Part shown: piece after piece, positions 1 to 9,574 of the stretch
How positions within the stretch are numbered: the first letter of the stretch is position 1
How the letters are laid out: every line of letters starts with the position of its first letter
NCBI RefSeq assembly: GCF_001426665.1
Contig: NZ_LMEY01000012.1
Location: 434,001-498,000, forward strand
DNA: 64,000 nt
From: Rhizobium sp. Root1334
Lineage (GTDB): Bacteria; Pseudomonadota; Alphaproteobacteria; Rhizobiales; Rhizobiaceae
Direction of reading: 5' to 3'
Notes under the pieces: model-generated
What the model was told of the DNA's origin: nothing
Database searches by the model: none
Seen by the model: only the letters and a program-made list of their open reading frames with translations
Translations under genes and position numbers: made by a program

Positions 1-772
1 CGCGCGCCCGTTGCCGTTCGATGAGTCGGGCCGTGTAGATGGAAATCTCGTAGAGAAGGATGGCGGGCAGAGCAAGGCCGATCTGGGACACCGGATCCGG
101 CGGCGTCAGGATGGCGGCGGCGATGAACGCAATGACGATCGCATATTTCCGCTTTTCCTTCAGGCCATCCGCCGTGACAAAACCCACGCGCGCAAGCAGC
201 GTGGTGATGACTGGCAACTGGAACACCAAGCCGAACGCGAAGATCAGCGACATGATCAGGCTCAGATATTCAGACACCTTTGGCAGAAGCTGGATCGACA
301 CCTGTCCGTTGCTGCCATCCTGCTGCATAGCCAGGAAGAACCACATGACCATCGGCGTGAAGAAGAAATAAACGAGGCAACCACCGAGAATGAAGAGAAT
401 GGGCGATGCAATCAAAAACGGCAGGAAAGCCGCGCGCTCGTTCTTGTAAAGCCCGGGCGCGACGAATTTGTAGACCTGCGAGGCAATCACCGGAAACGCG
501 ATCACCAGCGCGCTGAACATCGCCACCTTGATCTGGGTGAAGAAAAATTCCTGCGGCGCGGTGTAGATCAGCTCAACCGAACCATGATTGAGACCAGCCC
601 AATCCACCGCCCACTTGAAGGGCTGGACAAGAATGTTGAAGATACCCTTGGCAAAATAGAAGCAGACGAGGAAGGCCACGAAGAACGCACCGACGGCCCA
701 CATCAGGCGGGCGCGCAGTTCGATCAGGTGCGCCATCAGCGGCTGGGGCTTGTCTTCGATATCGCCGCTCAT
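1..772 (-). CDS. tatC: Sec-independent translocase TatC (3' end beyond window)
   Basis: TatC is the polytopic inner-membrane core of the twin-arginine translocase; with TatB it forms the receptor that binds RR signal peptides of folded proteins. About 257 codons are visible and the reading frame is still open at position 1, so the last few residues lie outside. The N-terminus shows the family motif HLIELRARL, followed by several hydrophobic segments and the block FVAPGLYKNER, which resembles the conserved cytoplasmic loop with a key glutamate. Its ATG (770-772) overlaps the tatB stop as ATGA, which implies translational coupling. It is the third gene of tatABC on the minus strand. Family assignment is secure; only the C-terminus is unknown. 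Confidence 0.96.
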   Translation of the reverse strand, partial: MSGDIEDKPQPLMAHLIELRARLMWAVGAFFVAFLVCFYFAKGIFNILVQPFKWAVDWAGLNHGSVELIYTAPQEFFFTQIKVAMFSALVIAFPVIASQVYKFVAPGLYKNERAAFLPFLIASPILFILGGCLVYFFFTPMVMWFFLAMQQDGSNGQVSIQLLPKVSEYLSLIMSLIFAFGLVFQLPVITTLLARVGFVTADGLKEKRKYAIVIAFIAAAILTPPDPVSQIGLALPAILLYEISIYTARLIERQRAR

Positions 773-1392
773 GCGTCACCTTTTTTCTTCGTCGTCTTGG
801 CTGCTGACTTGCTGGCGGCCGGCTTGACATCGGCCGAAACAGCAACCTTCGCCTTTTTCGCCGGTGTCTTTACAGCGGACACAACAGCGGGCTCAGGGGC
901 TACCGTCTTCGGCTTGGCAACACGTTTCGGCTTGGGCTTTTCAGCCTCGGCGGCACGATCCATCTGCTTGGCAGCCGATGCGATTGCAGCAGCGGCAACA
1001 GGATCAGCCTTTGGCTGCTCCTGCGGAACTGCGGCCTCGGCTGAAACGGAAGCGGGTGGCGGGATATCCGCCTTTGGCGCGGGGTCAACCGCCGTCGCCT
1101 TCTGCAGATCGGCCTTGATATCATTGCCCATCTGCCTGAGCGGGTTCATCGCCTCGCGGATGGTGTTGGCCGGGTTGAGTTTTTGAGCGTCGCTCAGCGT
1201 CTTTCGCACGTCGTCGAGGTCGGCTTCCTTCAGCGCTTCGTCGAATTGTTGGCGGAAATCGTTCGCCATGCCGCGCATCTTCGTCATCATCTTGCCGAAG
1301 GTTCGCAGCATCGGCGGCAGATCCTTCGGACCAACCACAATGATCAGAACGATGGCAATAACGACAAGCTCGGTCCAGCCGACATCAAGCAT
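769..1392 (-). CDS. tatB: Sec-independent translocase TatB
   Basis: TatB pairs with TatC to recognise twin-arginine signal peptides. I chose the ATG at 1392 rather than a GTG 15 bases upstream, because GGAG lies nine bases before it and because this start puts Glu8, Gly21 and Pro22 at the positions known from E. coli TatB. The protein has 207 residues: one membrane helix (about 6-21), a GP hinge, an amphipathic helix (about 22-60), then a long Lys/Ala/Pro-rich cytoplasmic tail rich in KPK and AKK blocks. Such tails are common in alphaproteobacterial TatB and probably disordered. It lies 72 bases after tatA and overlaps tatC by four bases. Confidence 0.95.
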   Translation of the reverse strand: MLDVGWTELVVIAIVLIIVVGPKDLPPMLRTFGKMMTKMRGMANDFRQQFDEALKEADLDDVRKTLSDAQKLNPANTIREAMNPLRQMGNDIKADLQKATAVDPAPKADIPPPASVSAEAAVPQEQPKADPVAAAAIASAAKQMDRAAEAEKPKPKRVAKPKTVAPEPAVVSAVKTPAKKAKVAVSADVKPAASKSAAKTTKKKGDA

Positions 1393-1464
1393 TCTCAGGA
1401 ACTCCACAAAACCGAAGGCGGCAGGGCCTGCCCGGACGGGTCAGGCCCTGAACAATATGCATGA

Positions 1465-1671
1465 TTAGCGGACTTCGTCGGATTTGTGTTCGACCGTCTT
1501 GCCATCGACGGTCTTGTCGGCCGATGCCGTCTCGTCGTCGGTCATGCCCTTCTTGAAGCTCTTGATGCCCTTGGCAACGTCGCCCATCAGTTCCGGGATC
1601 TTGCCACGGCCGAACAGCAGCAGAACGACGACCAGAACGATCAGCCAATGCCAGATACTAAAGGAACCCAT
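1465..1671 (-). CDS. tatA: Sec-independent translocase TatA
   Basis: TatA is the pore- or membrane-weakening subunit that oligomerises on the TatBC receptor to let folded proteins cross the inner membrane. The 68-residue product starts MGSFSIWHW, has one hydrophobic helix, the conserved FG pair at residues 20-21, and an amphipathic helix ending GIKSFKKGM, followed by an acidic tail. The start at 1671 has GGGAG seven bases upstream; an in-frame extension of 15 residues to 1716 lacks family similarity. It is the first gene of tatABC and is preceded by about 230 non-coding bases after scpB, where its promoter presumably lies. Confidence 0.95.
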   Translation of the reverse strand: MGSFSIWHWLIVLVVVLLLFGRGKIPELMGDVAKGIKSFKKGMTDDETASADKTVDGKTVEHKSDEVR

Positions 1672-1904
1672 ATTCTTACTCCCTTGAAGCCTGTAACCCC
1701 GATTTAAGATGCTCAACCATCTTTTTCAAACAGCAATCCATTTCGCTGGTTAGCGGAAAGGCGTCCGTCGCGCAATCCTTACACCGAGACTGCGGCGGAG
1801 ATACAGCCAACTGTATGAATCGCCGAACTTTCCAGCGTATTCTGGCCACGAAGTCACGAGGACGTGACCAGAAAAGCAGTAAGGGGCGAGACGAAAGCGC
1901 CGCT

Positions 1905-2639
1905 CTACTCGCCATCCCCGCCGGATGGCGGCAGAAGGCCGAGTTCTTCGAGATCGAGTTGCGTGATCGGATCCTCGTCCTCGCCAAACCCATCGTCACC
2001 GAGCGGCACAGGGATCTGGAAATTTGCCGGGATGCGTCCGGACAGCAACCCTGCCCCCTTCAACTCCTCAAGGCCTGGGAGATCGCGTAGTTCCTCCAGC
2101 CCGAAGTGATCGAGAAAGTCCCGCGTACTGCCGAATGTCACCGGCCTGCCCGGCGTGCGGCGGCGGCCGCGAAAGCGGATCCAGCCCGCTTCCATCAGCA
2201 CATCCAGCGTCCCCTTGGACGTCTGCACGCCGCGAATATCCTCGATCTCGGCTCGCGTCACTGGCTGATGATAGGCAATGATCGCCAGAACTTCGAGGGC
2301 AGCGCGCGACAGCTTGCGCACCTCGTTTTCATCGGTCTGCACGACGAACGAAAGGTCGGCGGCCGTGCGGAACGCCCAGTGATCGGCGACCTGCAACAGG
2401 TTGACGCCACGGCCGGCATAAATGGATTTCAGCCGCATCATGATGCGCCGAACGTCCGCTCCCTGCGGCAGGCGTGCGGCGATATAGCCCTCCGAGACCG
2501 GTTGGGCAGAGGCAAACACCAGCGCTTCAGCGATGCGCTCGACTTCCAGCTCAGTGCGCGGATCAATCAAGGGAATGGTTGTCTCTGCGCCGTCCTCTTC
2601 CTCGATCATCCCCGGCAGACGCTCTTGCGGCTCAATCAC
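1905..2639 (-). CDS. scpB: Segregation and condensation protein ScpB
   Basis: ScpB is the dimeric winged-helix partner in the SMC-ScpA-ScpB condensin complex that compacts and segregates the chromosome. The 244-residue product carries the typical two winged-helix regions: an N-terminal block around VERIAEALVFASAQPVSE, then LEVLAIIAYHQPVTRAEIE and the conserved RGVQTSKGTLDVL segment, and the GRPVTFGSTRDFLDHFGL block. The C-terminal 35 residues are acidic and not conserved. The GTG start at 2639 overlaps the end of scpA by eight bases, consistent with coupling; an ATG at 2609 is a possible alternative. It sits directly after scpA on the minus strand. Confidence 0.94.
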   Translation of the reverse strand: MIEPQERLPGMIEEEDGAETTIPLIDPRTELEVERIAEALVFASAQPVSEGYIAARLPQGADVRRIMMRLKSIYAGRGVNLLQVADHWAFRTAADLSFVVQTDENEVRKLSRAALEVLAIIAYHQPVTRAEIEDIRGVQTSKGTLDVLMEAGWIRFRGRRRTPGRPVTFGSTRDFLDHFGLEELRDLPGLEELKGAGLLSGRIPANFQIPVPLGDDGFGEDEDPITQLDLEELGLLPPSGGDGE

Positions 2640-3498
2640 GCCCCGCCTCCATGGCCGCTAGCCCTTCGGGCGTGAGCGGATTTGGTCCCTGGCGGAGATA
2701 GATCGGCGCAAAGGCACCATCCTGGCGGATTTCGAGGCGCCCTTCACGCACCATTTCCAACGAGGCGGCAAAAGAACTGGCAATTGCCGTGGCGCGTTCC
2801 TTCGGGCTCGTCATGTAGCGCAGCAGAAAATGATCCAACGCTGTCCAGTCGACCATATCGCCAATCAGCCGCGCCAGCACGAGCCGCGCATCGGCAAGCG
2901 ACCAGACCTGCCGCTTCTCGATCGTCACCTGCATCACCGCCTCACGCTGGCGCAGCGACGCATAGGCATGGAGCAGATCGTAAAGCGAAGCCTCGAACGC
3001 CGATTTCTTTTCGACCGGAATATGTTCCGGCGCACCACGGGCAAACACGTCGCGGCCGAGCCGGTTGCGGTTGATCAGGCGGGTGGCTGCCTCGCGCATG
3101 GCTTCAAGCCGCTTGAGGCGGAACGCCAGCGCCGACGCCATCTCCTCGCCTGATGGGCCTTCGTCCTTGGCCTGCTGGGGAATCAACAGACGAGACTTGA
3201 GGAACGCCAGCCAGGCGGCCATCACCAGGTAATCAGCCGCCAGTTCAAGCCGGATGCTGCGGGCACGCTCGATGAAGGCGATATATTGCTCGGCAAGCGC
3301 CAACACGGAAATACGCGAGAGATCAACGCGCTGATTGCGGGCAAGATGCAGCAAAAGATCGAGCGGACCTTCAAACCCGGCGATATCGACGACCAGCTCT
3401 TCCTCGTGCAGGCCGCGATCGGAGGGGTCATCCTGCCACAGAGAATCCATCGGCGCCCGTGTCGCCGGTTTCTTCTGCGTGTCGCCGGCGTTACTCAC
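2632..3498 (-). CDS. scpA: Segregation and condensation protein ScpA
   Basis: ScpA is the kleisin that bridges the head domains of the SMC dimer and binds ScpB. The product is 288 residues; the kleisin N-terminal signature DIAGFEGPLDLLLHLAR lies near residue 38, followed by the helical YLVMAAWLAFLKSRLLIP block, and the C-terminal winged helix ends near the stop. It begins with GTG at 3498, 33 bases after nagZ, with a purine-rich GGGGCAGGG stretch as a probable ribosome site. The first 35 residues are a poorly conserved extension, so a later start cannot be excluded. It overlaps scpB by eight bases. Confidence 0.93.
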   Translation of the reverse strand: MSNAGDTQKKPATRAPMDSLWQDDPSDRGLHEEELVVDIAGFEGPLDLLLHLARNQRVDLSRISVLALAEQYIAFIERARSIRLELAADYLVMAAWLAFLKSRLLIPQQAKDEGPSGEEMASALAFRLKRLEAMREAATRLINRNRLGRDVFARGAPEHIPVEKKSAFEASLYDLLHAYASLRQREAVMQVTIEKRQVWSLADARLVLARLIGDMVDWTALDHFLLRYMTSPKERATAIASSFAASLEMVREGRLEIRQDGAFAPIYLRQGPNPLTPEGLAAMEAGRD

Positions 3499-3531
3499 GA
3501 TTGCCCTGCCCCTGAAATCAGCTCATGCCTC

Positions 3532-4548
3532 CTACGCTATAGCCAGCATGCCGTTAAATTCTTCCCGCAGCGCTGCTTCGTCCGAGGCGTCGGGCTTAGC
3601 AAAGCCAGCCTCGACAGCCTGCACACGGCGCAGCCTGTCTCCGGAAATGACCGGCACGACCCGCGCGACCTGATGCATTTCATCCATGATGCCATGGCAA
3701 TGCAACACCAGATCGAGCCCGGCAGCAATAATCCCGCGCGCCCGCGCCTCGATATCGCCGGCCAACGCATTCATCGAGACATCGTCCGACATCAACAGAC
3801 CATCAAAACCGATATGGCCGCGGATGACATCCCGCACCACCTTCGCCGAGGTCGTTGCCGGATTATCCGGATCGATGGCAGTGAAGACGATATGGGCCGA
3901 CATGCCCATCAGTTCGTCCTTCATGGCAACGAACGGCAGAAAGTCGCTGTTGGCCAGTTCATCGAAGGAAACGTCGACCACGGGCAGCTTATGATGCGAA
4001 TCGACAAAGGCCCGGCCATGGCCCGGCATATGCTTCATCACAGGCAGCATGCCGCCGGCCTTGAGGCCAGCCGACGCAGCGGCGCCGATTTCGGCAACGG
4101 CGCGCGGATCGTAGCCGTAAGCGCGATTGCCAATGACGTCACTGCTGCCTTCGATAGGCACATCCAGTACCGGCAGGCAATCAATGGTGATACCGAACCG
4201 CATCAGGTCAAATGCATGCAGCCGCGACATCAGCCATGCGGCGCGCAGACCCTGTTCACGATCACGACGATAGATTTCGCCGATGGCCGCACCATTCGGA
4301 TACTGCGCCACGATCGGCGGGCGAATGCGCTGGACGCGGCCACCCTCCTGGTCGATCAGCACCGGCGCATCGGGATTGCCGATGCTGTCGCGCAAGGACG
4401 CCGTCAGATCAGCAATCTGGTTGGCTTCGCCAATATTGCGTCCAAACAAAATGAAGCCCCACGGACGCTCGTCCGCGAAAAAGGCTTTTTCGTCCGGGGT
4501 GATGGTCAGGCCTTTGCAGCCCGAAATGAATGCTTTTGATTCGGTCAT
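3532..4548 (-). CDS. nagZ: Beta-N-acetylhexosaminidase NagZ (GH3)
   Basis: NagZ is a cytoplasmic family-3 glycosidase that removes GlcNAc from GlcNAc-anhydromuropeptides during peptidoglycan recycling; in bacteria with AmpR it also influences beta-lactamase induction. The 338-residue product shows the GH3 substrate-binding loop KHMPGHG near residue 172 (with the general acid/base histidine) and the nucleophile aspartate in LLMSDDVSM near residue 253. The early FILFGRNI and DQEGGRVQR blocks are also diagnostic. The length matches the family. It follows the SPOR-domain gene, with a terminator-like hairpin between them, and precedes scpA by 33 bases. A link between recycling and division genes fits the neighbourhood. 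Confidence 0.95.
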   Translation of the reverse strand: MTESKAFISGCKGLTITPDEKAFFADERPWGFILFGRNIGEANQIADLTASLRDSIGNPDAPVLIDQEGGRVQRIRPPIVAQYPNGAAIGEIYRRDREQGLRAAWLMSRLHAFDLMRFGITIDCLPVLDVPIEGSSDVIGNRAYGYDPRAVAEIGAAASAGLKAGGMLPVMKHMPGHGRAFVDSHHKLPVVDVSFDELANSDFLPFVAMKDELMGMSAHIVFTAIDPDNPATTSAKVVRDVIRGHIGFDGLLMSDDVSMNALAGDIEARARGIIAAGLDLVLHCHGIMDEMHQVARVVPVISGDRLRRVQAVEAGFAKPDASDEAALREEFNGMLAIA

Positions 4549-4639
4549 GCCGTATGATAGCCGCAGCCCTTGGCAAGACGAAAGCCGGTTTCTCGTCTTG
4601 TCTCAGCATTCGCAACGCTTGCGGCCAGCCTCGGACATG

Positions 4640-4669
4640 AAAAAGGCGCGACCAGTGGCCGCGCCTTTT
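4640..4669 (-). terminator. Rho-independent terminator after SPOR-domain gene
   Basis: Arms of ten bases, AAAAGGCGCG at 4641-4650 and its complement at 4660-4669, form a perfect stem with a nine-base loop. On the minus strand the stem is followed by a short T-run. It lies 22 bases after the SPOR gene stop and about 90 bases before the nagZ start, so nagZ probably has its own promoter or depends on read-through. Confidence 0.75.
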
Positions 4670-4691
4670 GTGGGCTGGTCATTCGACCAGA

Positions 4692-7655
4692 TTATCGTGT
4701 CACGAGGCAGCTGCCGCCAGCGCTCTTGTACTGTGCGCACATCGCGTTGGCGGCGTCGCGGGAGCCTGCCGGAATACGAACCCGGTAATAGGTGCCCTTG
4801 CCTGCGATTTCGGCCTTCTTGATATCGACACCCTTGCCGCCAATCACGCTGCCGAACTTGCCGGAGAGCGTCTTGTAGGACGTCTGGGCTTCGGCTTCGG
4901 ACGGCAGCGAGGCGATCTGGATCACATAGGTACCAGGCGCAATCGAGGCTGTTTCGACCGGCTTTCCTTCGGCAGCAGGCTGCGTTGCAGCGATATCGTT
5001 CTTGAAGGTATCGACAACCTTCTGCTCTGCGGCCGGACGCGTCTGCGGTAGCGGGTTCGCATCGGCTACATCCGTCGTCTTGACGGGGCGGACCGGCGCG
5101 GTTTCATTAACCGTTACGTCTGCGGCCTCAGCAAGTGCGCTCTTCTGTCCCTGCTCGGCAAGCTGTTCGACAACAGGCTGCGACTTCGGCGTCGAAGCGG
5201 TCTCGATCGGCTTGGTCAAGGTTGTCGTCTTGACGACATTGACCTGCGGTTCGCCATTGTTGGCAGCAACATTTGTCTGCGGCTCGGCCACCGGCTCCTC
5301 GCGGGCTACCAACGTCCCGTCAGGCTTGACGATCATCGTGCGAACCTTGCGCGGCGATACAGCAGGCGACTGTTCTGCGTCAGCTGTGGCATTGTCCGCC
5401 GTCTGTCCATCCGGCAGAAGCCGGGCGCTGCCATCGTCGTCCACCGGCATCACGCCGGGAAGGTCATCATCAGTGCCTTCATTTGGCAGATTTTCCGGTG
5501 TCAACGTCCGCTGAACCACATCAATCGGTTCTTCGGTGGAGGAAACCAGGGTCCCCTGCTGAGGCGTCGTGTCCTGCGCACCGGCAACACGGTCATAAAC
5601 GGCCTTGTCCTGGTTCGGAACGGTCTTGCCGCCCTTCTCCACCGGCACCATCTTCACCGGCGACTTGTCCGCCAGAATGATTTTCGGCTCGCCGCCGGAC
5701 AGCGAGGAACCCGTACCGCCCATGAAGGCATAGACGCCAACGCCGCCAAAGATCGCCAGACCGGCAACGGTTGCGGCCAGCAGCGCCAGACGGCGGCGGC
5801 CCGAACCGCGGCGCTCGTCGTCATAATCGTTGTTGGCGGCATAACCGGAACCAACGGCCAAACGGTCGGAGGACGGATCATTGTCCTGCGGCTGGCTCAG
5901 CGACCGGCGGAAGTCCTCTTCCATCGCCTTCTCGAACTCGTCGAAATCCTCTTCGACGCGAACATTCGACGATTGAACAGGTGCTGCAGCTTGCGTCGCA
6001 TTGGCACTGCGGTCGACACTCTGTGCGGTGCGGCCCGGAGCGGCAAAAAGCTGAGCCATTTCAGCATCGATATCAAGATCGTAATCCGGGTGATGAACAG
6101 CCGGGCGCTCCTGCTCGACAACAGGCAATTGGGGAACGTTAAGGTCGGCAATCGCCGTCAGGCTCTCTTCCGTTTCCGAAATCATCGCCGGATCAAAAGC
6201 CAAAGCGCTTTCCGGCTCCTCGCGAACTTCTTCCACAGCCTCCGGAATGTAGGCCGCAGGCGCTACCGGGGTGAAAGCGGCGACGACTGGTGCGGCTGCA
6301 ACAGGTTCGGCGGCGGTAAAGGGGATCTCCTGTGCCGCCGGCTCAAAAGCCGGAGCATCGGCATCCAAATTGATATCGATATCGGAAAGATCCAGCTCGA
6401 ACGTATCGAGATCGAAATCAGGCTCGGCGTTGACGGCCGGCTTCAGGGCTGCAGCGGCCTCGATCACCACCGGTTCGGCGGCGGCTTCTGCCGGTTGATA
6501 GGCAGCCTCAGCGACAGCGACGGCCACTGGTGCGGCCACCACGGCTGCCGCCAGCGGCGTTGCATAGGCTTTCTGGGACGACACGCCGCCGTTCGTGGCG
6601 ACGGGCGTCGCACGGCTGAACGTCGGTGTAAACGGGTAGTTGACTTTGCGCGCAACCTCCACCGGAGACGCAACCTCCGCCTTGGGCGGCACGGGAAAAC
6701 GCTCGATGTCGGCCAGAAGGGCATCAATGCCGTGGGTATCCGCAGGCGAAATAACGATATTGCCGGATGTCGGCGCCGGTGTATCCCGCCATTCCGGCAG
6801 CTCGGCCTGCATCAAAGCTTCAGGATCGGCAACAGGCTGCGCGGCTTCGGGTGGGGAATAGTCCACAGCTTCGAACGCAACCGGGCTCTCGAACACAGGC
6901 GCAGCAACAATTGGCTCGGCAACACTTGCGAAACCCGCTGCGGAAAAGTCCTGTTCCGGCTCGAAGTGAGGCGCCTGACGGATATCTGCCTGCTGCGCTT
7001 CGTCGTAGCTGATCGACAGCTCCAGCTCACGCTCCAGGTCCGCACCGTCAAAAGCCGGCTCGCTCCATTGCTCGACGGCCCAACCATTATCGATTTCGGG
7101 GGCAATGTCGGCTTCCGGGGCGACCGCCTCCGGTTCCTGTGACCAGGATTGCGCCACGGAATGCTCAGGCACCATCGCCTCGAAGGCAATGTCCTGCTCG
7201 AAAACCGGCTGCTCGACAGCAATCGGCTCGATGCTTTCGGCCGGCGCGACCACATCGACAACGGGCGCAGCGACCTCTACGGCCTGATATTCGACGGCAG
7301 GCTGCTCAGCGGGCTGCGAAAGAGCAGCATGATACTCTTCATCGAAAGGCGCGAAGGAAACAGGCTCTTCGATATTAACCGGCTCGGCAACATGAACAAC
7401 TGGAGCAGCCTGTGGCGCATCGTAGACATCGAACTCGCGCAGGAGTTCGTCTTCGAGATCGAGAACCGGCTCAGGAAGCACAGATTCCCTATTTACCATC
7501 TCACGATGCCGCTCGAGTTCCTGCAGCTGTTGAACTGCAGGCCGATTGTCATAGCCGACGATGCGGGCGAGTTCTGCCAATGGATCATCGTCCGCCAAAA
7601 CGTTGAAATCCGCAGCCCCGCTTCGTGCCAATTGTTTCTCTGCCATCCGCTCCAC
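4692..7655 (-). CDS. Large SPOR-domain (septal peptidoglycan-binding) membrane protein
   Basis: This 987-residue protein is predicted to be bitopic. A very long acidic, Ala/Pro/Val/Glu-rich N-terminal region (about 1-620) is followed by a basic patch GRRRLALLAA and one membrane helix (about 625-648), then a periplasmic linker, and a C-terminal SPOR domain (about the last 80 residues, from GTYVIQIASLPSEAEA to SCLVTR). SPOR domains bind denuded glycan at the division septum. The N-terminus contains ordered-looking blocks (near residues 18-75 and a conserved FDEFEKAMEEDFRRSL block just before the helix). GTG at 7655 or ATG at 7646 could be the start; neither has an ideal ribosome site. It lies between argS and nagZ, a usual rhizobial order. 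Confidence 0.9.
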   Translation of the reverse strand: MERMAEKQLARSGAADFNVLADDDPLAELARIVGYDNRPAVQQLQELERHREMVNRESVLPEPVLDLEDELLREFDVYDAPQAAPVVHVAEPVNIEEPVSFAPFDEEYHAALSQPAEQPAVEYQAVEVAAPVVDVVAPAESIEPIAVEQPVFEQDIAFEAMVPEHSVAQSWSQEPEAVAPEADIAPEIDNGWAVEQWSEPAFDGADLERELELSISYDEAQQADIRQAPHFEPEQDFSAAGFASVAEPIVAAPVFESPVAFEAVDYSPPEAAQPVADPEALMQAELPEWRDTPAPTSGNIVISPADTHGIDALLADIERFPVPPKAEVASPVEVARKVNYPFTPTFSRATPVATNGGVSSQKAYATPLAAAVVAAPVAVAVAEAAYQPAEAAAEPVVIEAAAALKPAVNAEPDFDLDTFELDLSDIDINLDADAPAFEPAAQEIPFTAAEPVAAAPVVAAFTPVAPAAYIPEAVEEVREEPESALAFDPAMISETEESLTAIADLNVPQLPVVEQERPAVHHPDYDLDIDAEMAQLFAAPGRTAQSVDRSANATQAAAPVQSSNVRVEEDFDEFEKAMEEDFRRSLSQPQDNDPSSDRLAVGSGYAANNDYDDERRGSGRRRLALLAATVAGLAIFGGVGVYAFMGGTGSSLSGGEPKIILADKSPVKMVPVEKGGKTVPNQDKAVYDRVAGAQDTTPQQGTLVSSTEEPIDVVQRTLTPENLPNEGTDDDLPGVMPVDDDGSARLLPDGQTADNATADAEQSPAVSPRKVRTMIVKPDGTLVAREEPVAEPQTNVAANNGEPQVNVVKTTTLTKPIETASTPKSQPVVEQLAEQGQKSALAEAADVTVNETAPVRPVKTTDVADANPLPQTRPAAEQKVVDTFKNDIAATQPAAEGKPVETASIAPGTYVIQIASLPSEAEAQTSYKTLSGKFGSVIGGKGVDIKKAEIAGKGTYYRVRIPAGSRDAANAMCAQYKSAGGSCLVTR

Positions 7656-7708
7656 TCACAACTACTAGCCAGTCATTGCCAGTGCATTGTGGGTAAATGG
7701 TGACAATA

Positions 7709-9478
7709 CTATCGCATCTCGTTTGGTGCAGCGGTACCTGTAATAGACAGGCCCGATTTCAACACCGAGGCGACAGCACGCACCAGCCCAAGTCTGGCAA
7801 TGGTCAATTCTCCATTTTTATCGTTAACAAAACGTAATTCCGGAGACTCTTTACCTTTATTCCAGTGCGCGTGGAAGGCGCTGGCAAGATCATAGAGGTA
7901 AAATGCGATCCGATGAGGCTCCTGGGACAGTGCGGCTGCCTCGATAATACGCGGATATTCTGCCAGCTTGGCAACCAGTTGCAGCTCGTTCGAATCAGAG
8001 ATGTTGCCTTTGATAGCGCCGGCGAGATCGGCGGCCGCGAAATCAACGTCCGGAAACGCCTCTGCCGCCTGACGGAAAACCGACATGCAGCGCGCGTGAG
8101 CATATTGCACGTAGAAGACCGGGTTATCCTTCGACTGTTCTGTGACCTTGGCAAAGTCGAAATCGAGCGGCTCTGAACTCTTGCGATAGATCATCATGAA
8201 CCGCACCGAATCGCGGCCAACCTCTTCGACGACATCCCGCAGCGTGACGAAATCGCCCGACCGCTTCGACATTTTCACCGGCTCACCGTCGCGATAAAGC
8301 TTAACCAGCTGACAAAGCAACACGGTCAGCTTCGACGCGCCGCCGGACACCGCCCGCGCCACGGCTTCCAACCGCTTGACGTAGCCGCCGTGATCGGCAC
8401 CGAGAACATAGATCATCTCGTTAAAGCCGCGATCGAACTTGTCCTTGAAATAGGCAACGTCGGCGGCGAAGTAAGTATAGGTCCCATCCGACTTGATCAG
8501 TGGCCGATCGATATCGTCGCCAACCTCGGTCGAGCGGAACAGCGTCTGCTCGCGATCTTCCCAGTCTTCCGGCAACTGCCCCTTCGGCGGCGGCAACGTG
8601 CCCTTGTAGACATGGCCCTTGAAGGTCAGATCGTTGATGGCGTTGCGAATGCGTGTTGCGCCGTCCGCATGCAGCGTGCGCTCGGAGAAGAACACGTCAT
8701 GATGAACGTTGAGTGCTGCCAAATCCTCGCGGATCATCACCATCATTGCGGCGATGGTGCGCTCCTTGACGAGCGGCATCCATTTGTCTTCCGGCATGAT
8801 CCGCAGGCTCGATCCGAACTCGGCAACCAGTGCCTCGCCGACCGGCACAAGATAATCGCCGGGATAGAGCCCTGCCGGGATTTCCCCGATCTTTTCGCCC
8901 AGAGCTTCGCGGTAGCGCAGGAAAGCCGAGCGGGCGAGCGTGTCGATCTGCGAGCCCGCGTCGTTGATGTAATATTCCTTGGTGACCTCATAGCCGGCGA
9001 ACTCAAGCAAGTTGGCAAGCGTGTCGCCGACGACGGCGCCACGGCAATGGCCGACATGCATCGGGCCGGTGGGGTTGGCCGAGACATATTCGACATTGAC
9101 CTTGCGGCCGGCCCCGACGGCACTCCTGCCATAGTCGGTGCCTTCGCCGATCATTGCGGTCAGCAGCTTCTGCCAGTACGCGATCGAAAGCTTGACGTTG
9201 ATGAAGCCCGGGCCTGCGACGGAAACGTCAGCAACTTCCGGGTCTTCCTTGAGCTTGGCGACAATCTGGTCGGCCAGTGCACGCGGGTTGGTACCGAGCG
9301 GCTTGGCCAGTACCATCGCGGCGTTGGTCGCGACATCGCCATGGCTCGCATCACGCGGCGATTCCACGCTGATTCGGCTGAAATCAAGCTCTGATCGGTT
9401 TTCACGCACGATATCAAGCGCTTCCAGCACGTTTTTAATTCTTGATCCGAAGTCAGTGAAGAGATTCATGGCACCCAT
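7709..9478 (-). CDS. argS: Arginyl-tRNA synthetase
   Basis: ArgS charges tRNA-Arg with arginine (class I synthetase). The HIGH-type motif appears as HVGH in [15 protein letters not shown], and the KMSKS-type loop as [12 protein letters not shown]; the N-terminal additional domain binding the tRNA D-loop and the C-terminal DALR anticodon-binding domain are both present. I chose the ATG at 9478, which has GGAG eight bases upstream; an ATG at 9469 (MNLFTDF) and an upstream TTG at 9496 are alternatives. The product is 589 residues, usual for the family. It follows dgt with about 100 bases between and precedes the SPOR gene by about 55 bases. Confidence 0.96.
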   Translation of the reverse strand: MGAMNLFTDFGSRIKNVLEALDIVRENRSELDFSRISVESPRDASHGDVATNAAMVLAKPLGTNPRALADQIVAKLKEDPEVADVSVAGPGFINVKLSIAYWQKLLTAMIGEGTDYGRSAVGAGRKVNVEYVSANPTGPMHVGHCRGAVVGDTLANLLEFAGYEVTKEYYINDAGSQIDTLARSAFLRYREALGEKIGEIPAGLYPGDYLVPVGEALVAEFGSSLRIMPEDKWMPLVKERTIAAMMVMIREDLAALNVHHDVFFSERTLHADGATRIRNAINDLTFKGHVYKGTLPPPKGQLPEDWEDREQTLFRSTEVGDDIDRPLIKSDGTYTYFAADVAYFKDKFDRGFNEMIYVLGADHGGYVKRLEAVARAVSGGASKLTVLLCQLVKLYRDGEPVKMSKRSGDFVTLRDVVEEVGRDSVRFMMIYRKSSEPLDFDFAKVTEQSKDNPVFYVQYAHARCMSVFRQAAEAFPDVDFAAADLAGAIKGNISDSNELQLVAKLAEYPRIIEAAALSQEPHRIAFYLYDLASAFHAHWNKGKESPELRFVNDKNGELTIARLGLVRAVASVLKSGLSITGTAAPNEMR

Positions 9479-9574
9479 CCGCTCAGCTCCGCCCAAAGGC
9501 GCGAGACCGCGTTCCTATCGTTCACATCAACGGCAACCCGATATGCTCGATGCTGCCGCCAACCGGCGCGGTGA

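Noticed and set aside
11-1186. Plus-strand open frame opposite tatC and tatB
   Set aside because: The minus strand encodes clear TatB and TatC; the plus translation is charged and domainless.
3286-4539. Plus-strand open frame of 417 codons opposite nagZ and scpA
   Set aside because: Crosses two well-supported genes on the other strand and shows no family similarity.
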